Below are positions 22,709 through 32,095 of a DNA stretch of 64,000 bases, piece after piece. This DNA is from Neofusicoccum parvum (Eukaryota > Ascomycota > Dothideomycetes > Botryosphaeriales > Botryosphaeriaceae), in contig CP087215.1 of assembly GCA_020912385.1 (NCBI GenBank), positions 1,798,001-1,862,000 on the forward strand, written 5' to 3'. The translations under genes and the position numbers were made by a program. The notes under the pieces were generated by a model. It did no database searches and was not told the DNA's origin. It saw only the letters and a program-made list of their open reading frames with translations. Positions within the stretch are counted from its first letter, which is position 1. Each line of letters starts with the position of its first letter.

Positions 22709-24122
22709 ATGGGTAACGAAAAGAACGTCAAATGGGTAGAGGTTCGTATCTCGGCCGCCAGCTTCGCGTCAATCCCGCTCACGCTCGCGCAGGGCCTGCG
22801 AGGCATTGCCTCCGTCAGTGTCATCATGACCCATCTCACCCGCGCGTTCTACTTCAGAGCCTTCCTGGCCTCTGACGGAGAGGGTGTCGCGCCCATCCTG
22901 TGGCAGATGCCCATCTTCCGCATTATTCCCCAGGGCCGCATTGGAGTCACCATCTTCGGATTTCTCACTGGATTCGTGTGCGCTCTGAAGCCGCTGCGCC
23001 AGGCCAGGGCTGGCCAGCACAGCGACGCCCTCACTTCCATCGCCAAGAGTGCATTCCGCCGCCTTCCCAGGCTCGTACTCCCTTCCACCATCGCCATGAT
23101 CATCGCTTGGCTGCTCGCCCAGCTCGGTGCCTTCCACGTCGCCCACCGGACGGATGAGGTCTGGCTTCGTGATGCTAGCCCGCAGCAATCTGACTCGCTC
23201 TTCGGTGCCTTTGTCGATCTCTGGAACGCCTTTCGCTCAGTCTGGACCGAAGGCTACATGCCGTACGACGATCACCAATGGGCCATGCTCCCTCTCCTCA
23301 AGGAGTCCATGCTCGCCTACGTTGGCTTGGCCGCGACTATCTTCATGAAGTACAAGTACCGCATGATCACTTACCTAGTCATGTTCTGCTACTTCTTCCA
23401 GGACAAGCATGACCTCATCGGTAAGAACACATGCCCATCCGTACTCCGCGAGAATCCATGAGAATAACCGTAGTGCAGAAACCTTCGCCCAGCAGCTCTA
23501 CTTCGCCATGTTCCTCTGCGACCTCTCGCTGCACCCGACCGCCCAGGCTTTCATGGCTAACAACCGCTTCTCGCTCAACATGGTTTCGCCGTTCCTCATC
23601 ATCTTCGGTCTCTATCTGGCTTCGTACCCCGCCGACGGCCCCGAGTGGCTCACGTGGTCGCGCCAGCTCATGGAGATGGCCCAGTGGTTGTTCCCCGAGG
23701 GCTCCGACGTTGCCCGCCGCTACAGTGCCCTTGGTCTCGACATTATCATCGTCGGAATCTTGTTCTCATCGGGTGCCAAGGACGTGCTCTCAAACAAGTA
23801 CTTCATGTGGCTCGGCAGGAACAGCTTCGCCGTCTACCTGATCCACGGCACTCTTCTCCGCACTGTCTTGATCTGGATGCTCTACGGAATCACCGGTGAG
23901 CCGTTCGAGGAGGTCCGTGACGAGAACGGCGTCATCATCGGCAACTGGATCCAGCGCCCCGGTCCCCTAGGTTTCGCCATTGCCATTCCCGTATGGCTCG
24001 TAATCGTTTACACGTGTGCCCACTTCTGGACCAGCTACGTCGACAACTACTGCGCCCAACTGACACACAAGTTGGAGAAGTTTGTGTTCGAGGAGGAGGA
24101 GAAGTCTATCCCGCTGGTTTAG
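22709..24122 (+). CDS. Acyltransferase_3 family membrane protein
   Basis: Exons 22709-23420 and 23479-24122 (58-nt GT-AG intron, phase 1) give 451 residues. The protein has about ten hydrophobic segments, as usual for acyltransferase 3 proteins that move acyl groups from CoA across a membrane onto sugars, lipids or small molecules. The N terminus carries the family's first-helix motif, LRGIASVSVIMTHLTRAFYF, with the conserved RG..S and the histidine proposed to act in catalysis. GRIGVTIFGFLTGF, then FRRLPRLVLPSTIAMII, and near the end YFMWLGRNSFAVYLIHGTLL (the conserved G..SFxxYLxH) follow in the usual order. Codon use is regular and C-ending throughout. Substrate unknown. It stands alone between two GC-rich islands. 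Confidence 0.9.
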
Positions 24123-27100
24123 ACAACAGTGCGTTTGGTTTCTTAGCATCCGGTGCTCCAGGCGTTTTTCGAAGGTCGCTTTGGGGGAGGCCCAAGCCAC
24201 CTTCAGGATTTTCTTTTGTTATCGAAACATCAGCATGGAGGCGTTTAGGGGTTTTTACATGAGCGTAAGGGCATAGCGAAGAGAGCGTGTTCATACGCCG
24301 GTGGACATACCAACACAACAGCATCACCCGGGGACTCTCCACAAAAGAAAGGCGGAGCGGTCCAGGTGTCATCATTCTTCAGCACAAAAAGACAAAGACG
24401 CGGACACATTTGTCTGGTTTTTCTACAAAGACACAACTGTTCTATCGATTGTTACAGATACCCAACTGCAAGCGAGTAGTGGGGGAGGACGGAAAGCACA
24501 GTGGTGGCTTAGTTTCTTCAGCTACGTCTGTCGGTTTCAAGGCTGGGGTAAAAAGGAAAAGGCACAAGGACGGGTTCTTTTTGCTTCTTCCCTTGACCAC
24601 CAACCACACCTGATAGCTACGACTGGAAACAGCCGTCGCAGCAACGCCACCCTTCCCACAAAAAAAACCAACTTTTAGAGTTGAACACAACCTATTTAGG
24701 CACGGCGTTTGGGAAAAGGCATGTACGAGACGGTCACGGGCATTGATAGGCTCCACGAGCAGTCGCCCATACATAATAATCTATCTCCATCCAACCACGT
24801 TCAACAATTCACCCCCCGTCAACCAATAGCAATGCATATCCCCAAACCCCCGCGGTCCCTCAGGAAGACCACAAATGGGCGGGCGGGGTAGGGCAGCGAC
24901 GAAGCACGACTCCCGGGCCCGGGGCATTGTTTTTCGGGCATGACGAGGGGGAGGCATCATTGCCGCATCGGGACGGGACGTGAGACGCACCAGGTGTTGA
25001 GACGAGAGGGCCGCTCGTCTATCGATCGCCCCCGGGTGGCCTACGTACCTGATCCGAGGCTTGGCCCCTGCCCACCCCGGTCGTCGCCGTCGTCGCCGCC
25101 GTCCCTGAACGGGGCGGGCCAGAGCGAGAGAAGGGAGCTGCAGGGAGCATGCATGCTGGCGCGGGTTTGCCCGCGCTCGACGCCAAGACCGGTGTGCATC
25201 TTCGGCTCGCAGACGTCAACAGCGGTTCCTCCGGTCTCGTGAGGGAGACCAGCGGGCGGATCGTTGCTGTGCGTTGGTCCGGCTGGCTGGCTCTGCTTGA
25301 GGTGGTTCGGCTCATTGCTGGGGTGGGAGCGGATGGCCGCGCTCCCGACGGGTGCGCTGAGACAAGCGGAGCCACGCAAACGCGTCCAAAAAGGTAGATC
25401 AGATGCCCCCGGCCGGCTTTTCCGGTGCAACGTCCCCCGGGGCCAGCGAGGCTGGAGGGGGCCTGGATGCTGTCTTTGTCGGAGCGGTGGGCTCGGGGTT
25501 AAGGTGGGGGGAGTGGTGGTGGTGAGACAGATCGGGTGGATGGGGAGGGGAGGGTTGCGGGGGGCTATTTCCTGCTGCTCACACTGTGCGTGTGTATTTT
25601 GGGGCACGCAGGTACGACGGTGTGCACGCTTTCGAGAGCAAACGTGCGGGACAAAAAAAAAACGAGCTGGGGTGCGCAGGCGCGTGGATGGGCGTGGGCG
25701 TTGGTCGCGGTTGCGAACGAAGGGAGGGGCGAAGGGATGGCGGATCGGAACGACCACGTTGGCAGATGGATCTACAACGCTCTGGGCCTGCTCACGGAAG
25801 GGAGGCAGAGCCATTCTTGACGGCTGAGGGGCGAGGCAGGCTGTGCTTGGGGGCAGAGAGCAGGCCGGCTGCAGAAAGGCGCAGCGACGGTAACGCGTGT
25901 GCGTCGGTATGACTGCTGGGCGGCAGTAGGGCGGAGGTTGGTCGCACAGCATGGTACATTCTTCTCAGCCGCTGCGGAGCGGATAAGACGGCAGAGCGGG
26001 AGGCACGGCATTGCGCGCATACTCGTACGGTAGTGCTGGTGTCAGCAGTCGGGAAGGAGCATGACGTGCGGTGCCGCGGCGCAAATCACAGCCCTGAAAT
26101 CACGGGTGGCGCGAGAAGCAGGCGCAGGCTAGCGGTGGCGGGCTGGCGGGCGACAGCTGGGCGGCAGTGGCACAGGCGCTGGCTGGGGGCCGCTGAGGGC
26201 GCTGCTGCGCGGGTCTGCCTGACGTTGTGGCACGGCGGGTCGCGTTGGAGGTGGAGATGGCGGGCGGCAGGCGGTGCGCCCTTTTCGGCGGCCTGCGCGC
26301 TGCATTGGGCGCGCGGCCTGCGTAAGGCTGGGACGCGCTAACGTCGACGGGCAGCAGGCTTCTCTTTTTGCTTCCACACTTCGACGCGACGCGCGCTTAA
26401 TGCCTGCTGCGTGGTAGGTAAGGTTAATTCCCCAGCTTTTTCAACGGGTCCGGTGGGGCTGCCTGGCGCTTGCCCTGTTTTGCCTCCTGCACATGTCAGG
26501 TCGATGCTTGGTCGCCGTGGTGTCTTCTTGCGACCGGCCTGGAGCCTGCCCGTCTCAGTGCTACGCAGAGCCCGTCCCGATGGCGCCGCTGAGATCGCGT
26601 GCGCCTTGTCTGCGGGAAGCCAGCCGGACCGCCCTAACCGTCGTCCACCACCACAAGCCATCACTTGTCGGTTCCGCGGGAGCCACTGACCGCAACGTCC
26701 GACGAAAGTATCCCGGAAGCAGAAAGAGCTAGGGAAATGGGGTGACGACGAGTCAACCTACCGGTCAGGTCCTGGCACGGCGCTGCGCAGCACAGAAGCA
26801 TGCCTCCAGGCCGCAAGGCAGAATCGCAAGCGTGCCGCACTGCTGCCTACAGCAGCCTGCCGGCCACCTCAGCAGCAGGCGGCACCTCTTAAGCCCGCAC
26901 CGTGTAACCTCCACAGCTCAACCGCAGCCCAGCCGTTTCGCTCACCAGCCGGCCCCGGGACCAACCGCGAACGGCTCCCCCGCTCGCGCAACCGCCTCAC
27001 CTCGTCCTTGGTTACGCCTTCGGCCGGCCACACACGGGCTTCCCTCACCCACCGTCTCCCTCACGTCGTCCCTCCCGCACGCCTCCTCCTACCCCTCCGC

Positions 27101-27157
27101 CCCGGGCCCGGGTCACGCGCGCCGGCAAGCCACGCACCGGCGCTGCGCGAGACCCGG
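24123..27157. other. second GC-rich stretch without recognisable gene
   Basis: About 3 kb. The first 700 bp follow the acyltransferase gene. From about 24900 the sequence is strongly GC-rich with overlapping open frames on both strands (for example minus 25041-25952, 303 codons) whose translations are low complexity and motif-free. I see no gene. Confidence 0.5.
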
Positions 27158-27400
27158 ATGCGCTTCATCAACCGCGAGCGCCGCACCTTCCGCGACAGGT
27201 GCATCTGCTGCCTGCAGAAGACGCTGTGCGGCTGCCTCCTAGCGCCGTTCCTCGTCTGCGCCGTCGCGAGCCGGCCGGTGGACGCGCACCGCCGCCGCCA
27301 GAGGTCCAGGGCGGAGAAGCGTCATCGATCGTCGTCGTCGTCGAGGCCGCGGTGCCCCGAGAAGTGCCACGCCGGCTCGCTCGCGTCGGTGGGTGCTTGA
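27158..27400 (+). CDS. small basic protein, first of three adjacent small ORFs
   Basis: An 80-residue frame starting at an ATG at 27158. A cysteine-rich hydrophobic stretch (CICCLQKTLCGCLLAPFLVC) is followed by a very basic tail with RRRQRSRAEKRHR and a serine run. This is the same plan, a short hydrophobic helix then a charged tail, as the next two ORFs. No family is recognised. The start lies just after the GC-rich island, and composition could keep this frame open by chance, so support is weak. Confidence 0.35.
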   Translation: MRFINRERRTFRDRCICCLQKTLCGCLLAPFLVCAVASRPVDAHRRRQRSRAEKRHRSSSSSRPRCPEKCHAGSLASVGA

Positions 27401-27555
27401 CGCCTGCGGCTGCTCTTTCCGACGGCGCGAAGGCGTTGCGATACCTGTGGCTGAGGAGCTGGAGTAGAGGTTTGGCTGCAACTGGTTGTGGGGAAAGAGG
27501 ACAACTCGACGTCGATACGGACTGGCGTTTTTCACTAGTTCCGTCTCTCGGGCGG

Positions 27556-27801
27556 ATGTGCCCGCCGGGTGTTGATCAGAGCGGGCGTTTTGGACCACGT
27601 CTTAAGTCCTGGCATTTTGTTACTATCTACGGAGTGACTTGCCTGTTTTGTGTCGTCGCGTCCCCAGTGCTTGTGCCTGTGTGGGCCGTGGCAGCGCTAC
27701 AAGGCCCAGTGAAGCGCAGCTGGCGAGAGACGAAGGAGAAGCGAAGAAGAAGGCGTTGCGAGAAGCAGAAGCAGGAGTTCCTGGAAGAGGATTCGGACTA
27801 G
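27556..27801 (+). CDS. small membrane-anchored charged protein
   Basis: An 81-residue frame beginning MCPPGVDQ. One hydrophobic helix, VTIYGVTCLFCVVASPVLVP (about residues 26-45), is followed by VWAVAALQGPVKRSWRETK and a run of five arginines, then an acidic end, EFLEEDSD. It ends only 12 nt before the ATG of the next ORF, which also begins MCP and has the matching segment VVGSPVLLPWLGVLVL. The two look like tandem paralogs. Single-pass proteins with a short basic or coiled tail are frequent in Dothideomycetes, with unknown role. It might instead be an exon of one longer spliced gene. Confidence 0.5.
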   Translation: MCPPGVDQSGRFGPRLKSWHFVTIYGVTCLFCVVASPVLVPVWAVAALQGPVKRSWRETKEKRRRRRCEKQKQEFLEEDSD

Positions 27802-27813
27802 GCTTTTCTCAGG

Positions 27814-28113
27814 ATGTGTCCAAAAATTCCAAAGACCGTCGTAGTGGCATGCATCGGCATAGCCGTGGTGGGGTCTCCGGTGCTTTTACCCTGGCTCGGT
27901 GTCTTGGTGTTGAAGGAGCGCTGGAAGAATAGGAAGCAGAAGGCTGATTGTAGGAAGAGGTACGAGGAGCGGAAGGCAAGGAAGCACCAGATGCAGAAGG
28001 ATTGGGAGAAGTGGGATGAAGAAGCGGCATATGAAATAACCGAGGAGATGATGGACGAGGAAAAGGAGGCGGCAATCAAGAAGCTGGAAAAGCTTATGGA
28101 TACGGGTAGTTAA
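27814..28113 (+). CDS. small membrane-anchored coiled-coil protein
   Basis: A 99-residue frame beginning MCPKIPK. Residues 8-33 form a hydrophobic segment (VVVACIGIAVVGSPVLLPWL). The remainder is almost wholly charged (KERWKNRKQKADCRKRYEER, then EKWDEEAAYEITEEMMDEEK) and should form a long helix or coiled coil. The SPVL(L/V)P motif and the MCP start are shared with the ORF ending 12 nt upstream. Function unknown. The antisense frames over the same bases are shadows. Confidence 0.6.
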   Translation: MCPKIPKTVVVACIGIAVVGSPVLLPWLGVLVLKERWKNRKQKADCRKRYEERKARKHQMQKDWEKWDEEAAYEITEEMMDEEKEAAIKKLEKLMDTGS

Positions 28114-28458
28114 TATCATCGGCTTATCCTGTAGGTGATCACAGCAATGACGGTAGAATGCTAGCTTAGCTAGTCTCCCAGCATTGATGCAGAAGCTTTT
28201 ACCCCCTTCTTCTTTCTCAATCCTTGAGCTCCCACCTTCTAACTCGTGTTTCTTTGTGGGCTATTGCCTATCCCCCGCATCGTCTATTACTGAATCTTTT
28301 CCCCAGTGTGGATCTCGTCAGTCCTCGACCTCACCAAAACTTCCCCGAATACTGATTTCTGGGTAGCTCAGCAGTACATATCGCCCCACTCAATGAAATT
28401 TGCTAGAGGTTTGTCTAGTGCTGATTTTGAGGAGGCAGAACCTAAATTTTACGTGGGG
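28114..28458. other. intergenic, convergent 3' ends
   Basis: Spacer between the small membrane-protein genes (plus) and the RTA1-like gene (minus), probably both 3' UTRs. Nothing else seen. Confidence 0.5.
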
Positions 28459-29487
28459 TTACAAAGCTTCAAGTGGTATCTGACCCGACACGGGCTTATA
28501 TGTTGCCTTCTCGTCATGATAGAGCAGCACGGTGAATTCCCGCGGTATATACCAGCCAGGATGGTAACGGTTGAATGTAAAATGGACGACTTAAGCAGCA
28601 GTCAGGTTTGAAAGCGGATGAACGACAGATCAGCAATGTACTTACGAGCTGGTAGAACAGGACCAGTAATCAAGTAGAATAAGCCTGCGCTATTGGACTC
28701 GCCTCTATATGCAGCCCAAATGCCATACACGGAGCGGGCCTGCAAAGTGACTCGTCAATGGACTTCCCACAGCTATGAAGAATGGTAGAAACTGACTATC
28801 AGGATGGCTGATATCCACCAGGTTGCATTGAATAGATCTGTCCACGGACGTTCATTTTTTGGGTCCAGAGACAATGGCTCTTCGAGACTTGCCCATTCCG
28901 CAATCTGGCGTTTGCTTATGAAATGGAGACCGACAAAATAGACGCAGAATGGCAGCGTCAGGACCAGCGCGTAGTAGCGCTGTCGTAGCCAAAGCAAGAA
29001 GATAATAGCTAAGCCACTAAACCAAAGCAGAGCGTAGCCGCCTCGCAGATAGCGCGACATCCTGACAATTCTGTCGTCGGAACCAGATGGTTGCATGGAA
29101 TACATTAGACGGGCAAATGCAATGAAGGATGCTTGCATAAGGCAAAAAGCGGCCATACTGTGTCATGGTCAGGTAATGAGTATAAGTCGACAGTCATGGG
29201 GTAGACACATACTCGATCATGCCTAAAGCCAAAAAATCCGTGCCGTGACCCCAAGGCTTAAATCTGTAAGTTATATCTCCGATCCCCAGGAGCAGCCCGG
29301 CGAGGACGGGCGTCCACATGCACCACGCTTTGTGGCGCACCATTTTGACGAGCGAGGCGCAGGCGGCAAACATGATAGCTATGCTTGGCCCAAATACGAG
29401 TAAGAGGATAAAAATGGTTGCAATGTTATTTTGTGGGCCGAAGCCTCGTGGTTGAATTTGGGGTGGAACATGATCGTTGGGGGTCAT
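28459..29487 (-). CDS. RTA1-like seven-transmembrane protein
   Basis: Exons on the minus strand are 29487-29213, 29157-28797, 28739-28646 and 28589-28459, giving 286 residues. All three introns (55-57 nt) are GT-AG. Seven hydrophobic segments can be traced: IFILLLVFGPSIAIMFAA, WTPVLAGLLLGIGDI, ALGMIDMAAFCLMQASF, YALLWFSGLAIIFLLWL, YYALVLTLPFCVYFVGL, WWISAILIARSVYGIW and GLFYLITGPVLPALVHFTF. The sixth helix runs into ARSVYGIWAAYRG and the last is followed by NRYHPGW. These correspond to the R.xYR..E and HPG marks of the RTA1 family, putative lipid-translocating or sterol-stress proteins. The conserved glutamate region is diverged. An upstream TTG would extend the frame, but ATG 29487 is the first methionine. 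Confidence 0.78.
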
Positions 29488-30273
29488 TTTCAACAATGCT
29501 GGGCTGAGACTTGAGCGTTGTGACAATGAGATGTTCGCGGCTGATGCTGTCGTTTATATTATCCGCGAAATGCAGTTCTCGACGCTATTGAATCCTTCTG
29601 CCTGCTTGGTATTTTGGGGGCGAAACTGCAGGATGAGACATGAAAGCAGTAACAACGCGCGAGACCTGCTTCCTTTACATGTCACCTTTTCTCTCGTATT
29701 GCATGCAGGCGACGTTACACCAAAAAGCGCCCATCACTTGATTTGTTGAATCCCTTTGCCAAGGGACCGATCGTCGCTTAAAATACCTACGAGCTTCCTG
29801 AAAATCACATTCTTGGGCCCATGATTCACACCTTCCCATGACTAATATACAACTATACCGCCCCATCGTGAGAAGATACTCGCGGAAGCTCAACTTCCTT
29901 ACAATCCTGTCTGACCTCAGTCCAGCACTTACTATACCATAGGAACCCTGGCCACAGTCCCAGTAGTTGACTCAAGGACTGGACGGTTGATGTAGCATAC
30001 GGTGTCGAAATGATGTCAGTTGCCAGTACAAATCACGCTCTGCGCATCTGCGCGCTGTACTGGGGTAGGCGGTCTCCTTACGGAACAAAGCGTTCCGGGT
30101 ACGGAACAAGGATATAAATAAGTGTGGATAGGCGTTCTCTGTAGGGAATCAACCATTCTTCTCTCCTCTTTCTGTTCCGGCTGTCGTCTGCAAGGGCGCC
30201 GTGCCTTCCTGCCTGCTCCTCTGCAGGAACAACAAAGGTGCAGCCCACCAGCCAACACAGTACACTGTTGTAA
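29488..30273. other. intergenic
   Basis: About 0.8 kb upstream of the RTA1-like gene. At 30079-30107 a CGGAAC word occurs twice (CGGAACAAAGCG, CGGAACAAGG), followed by a TATA-like GGATATAAATAAG at 30108. A degraded gene starts to the right. No gene is recognised here. Confidence 0.4.
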
Positions 30274-31228
30274 GTGGTCTATAGTAACTATCATGATTTG
30301 AATGTTAAAAATATAAAGGCCGTCTTTATTTCCACATGCGGGCAAAGGATAGTGTTTGGATATAAGGACTCACAGGGTATTCCGGCCTTCTACGATTTCG
30401 AGACGTGGTCCCCGATTCTCCTCGAGTTTTTGCGACGTTCAAAGTTGCGGGATCTGTCGGGCTAAGCCATCTTGGGCGCCCTGCATAGCGACGCGGCCAA
30501 TGGGAGCTGGTTCTGAGCTGTGCGCGGAGGCCCGTGCCACCTCACCATCCTATTAGAGATACCACAATCAACTCTTACTCTTCAGCGAGCTAAGACGGAA
30601 CTTGGTTGACATCATTCGCATCTATCAGGAGATATTAAACCTATCCAGGCAACTGAGTCCACTGCTCGGCTATTCTAAAGCGTTCGAACACTATGCGGAA
30701 CCGTCTCGGGCAGAGCCCAAGACCCGCTGGAAAATAGTCAGAATGCTGTCGTCACGGAGAGTTCAACAGTAGGGGAATTACTTGCAGGCGTACTTCCTGA
30801 ATCGACACCTGTCCCTCTTGGCTTTCCCGAGTTTACGTTTGATGACTTCGCGAGAGACACCAACCGAGATGCAACGTCTGAGAGAGCTCAAGCCAATTAT
30901 TCTGGCTATTGGAGTCGCCAAATAGATCCGGGTGTTGAAACATCAATGAATTCTCAAAAAGGACCTCAGGAGCCGGATATGGATCATTGATACAAAGCAG
31001 GACGCTGTCACTGAGCTTGGTAGCGGTACCGTGGACAGCGGCCCCGACTTTTCCTTTAGCGAAAATATGATCTTCGGGTCCACATGGAATCGGGCTGTGC
31101 ACCAGGATATTCAACCCGAGGCAATAAGCTTGGAAGATTCATTTGCCTTTCTGAACTCCGACTTTGCGATTGGTGATGTAGATCTGTGGACTAACTTCCA
31201 CGAGGATTGTGACGGGCAAAGTCCTTAG
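30274..31228 (+). pseudogene. decayed gene of unknown family
   Basis: Protein-like segments appear in different frames, separated by stops. IPAFYDFETWSPILLEFLRR lies at about 30370-30440, LRRNLVDIIRIYQEILNLSR then LGYSKAFEHYAEPS at 30590-30710, ESTPVPLGFPEFTFDDFAR at 30800-30850, and ISLEDSFAFLNSDFAIGDVD with a stop at 31226-31228. The segments look like real folded protein, but I could not join them with plausible introns. I do not recognise the family. It may be one broken gene or an intron-rich gene I failed to reconstruct. Confidence 0.3.
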
Positions 31229-32095
31229 CATGGACAGACTCTGAAGTTTGCTGATACAGAAGCGGAAACATAGTCCGCTTCGGCCTTGATGCCTATTACG
31301 ATTCACAGGAGTATAAATTGAGGACCTTGCGCTGATGCATTGCTACATTTTTCAATCTGCTACTCCAGATCACTTTCTGACACAGCACACTGCAGAGGTA
31401 CAAGGAAATTGACAAATCCTGCAACGGTAATCATTTAATAAACTTTCCGCCCATCAACCCAGAAGGTACATACCAAGTTTCCGCGCGTGATTGCTGGGCC
31501 GCTCCGCTCCTCGTAGAGCGGAGGCAGCGTGGCTGGGAGCATGTGACGGCGCTCCGCTCTTGCAGCGGAGGAACCTCGCCAAACCCTGCTAGTCGAGGGT
31601 GATGTCTTAGAAACGGAAATTTGAACCAACGGGTACTTTAGACCTCAATGAACCGTCAAAACATAATAGAGTAGAAGATGGATAAAGTGCGCAACCCGCT
31701 AATGAAGTAAGCTACATCATTGAGGGAGATTATTTGCGAAATCGCTGCGCGCGGGTGAAGCTCTCTTGTGGCCACCCAAAGAAAAAGACCCGGACGCCAG
31801 AGTTTTGATTGTATACAGGAAGACTGGAAGAAGACTCTTAGGTGGATGCGGCAACAGACGCAGCCAGACTCAGCATTAAGAATTGTGGAGCCACTTCGCC
31901 TAGCGCGGCCCCCAAGTGCCACACCCGGTTCGATAAGTACCCCGCACCTCTCTCTCATGGGAGCTTGGAGCTTTCCAAGCCGCAATCCTCCAGTAAACTC
32001 AAGATACATGGCCTCGGAAGCAGAGTTCCCGTCTCTCCAGCACGAAATTGTTAACCCTCCCATTGCTCCATGATCCCATTTCGAACTTCGGGGAG
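31229..32095. other. intergenic upstream of HET gene
   Basis: Contains two short inverted repeats (31502-31523 and 31552-31570) described separately. The minus-strand frame 31656-32174 overlaps the HET start and has no motif. The remainder should hold the HET promoter. Confidence 0.4.
31502..31570. repeat. two tandem hairpins with the same stem
   Basis: CTCCGCTCCTCGTAGAGCGGAG at 31502-31523 and CTCCGCT..AGCGGAG at 31552-31570 each fold on the same 7-base stem (CTCCGCT/AGCGGAG), 28 bp apart. The loops differ. Confidence 0.6.

Noticed and set aside
25041..25952. 303-codon minus-strand frame
   Set aside because: Proline/arginine/histidine-rich, with no domain or splice support.
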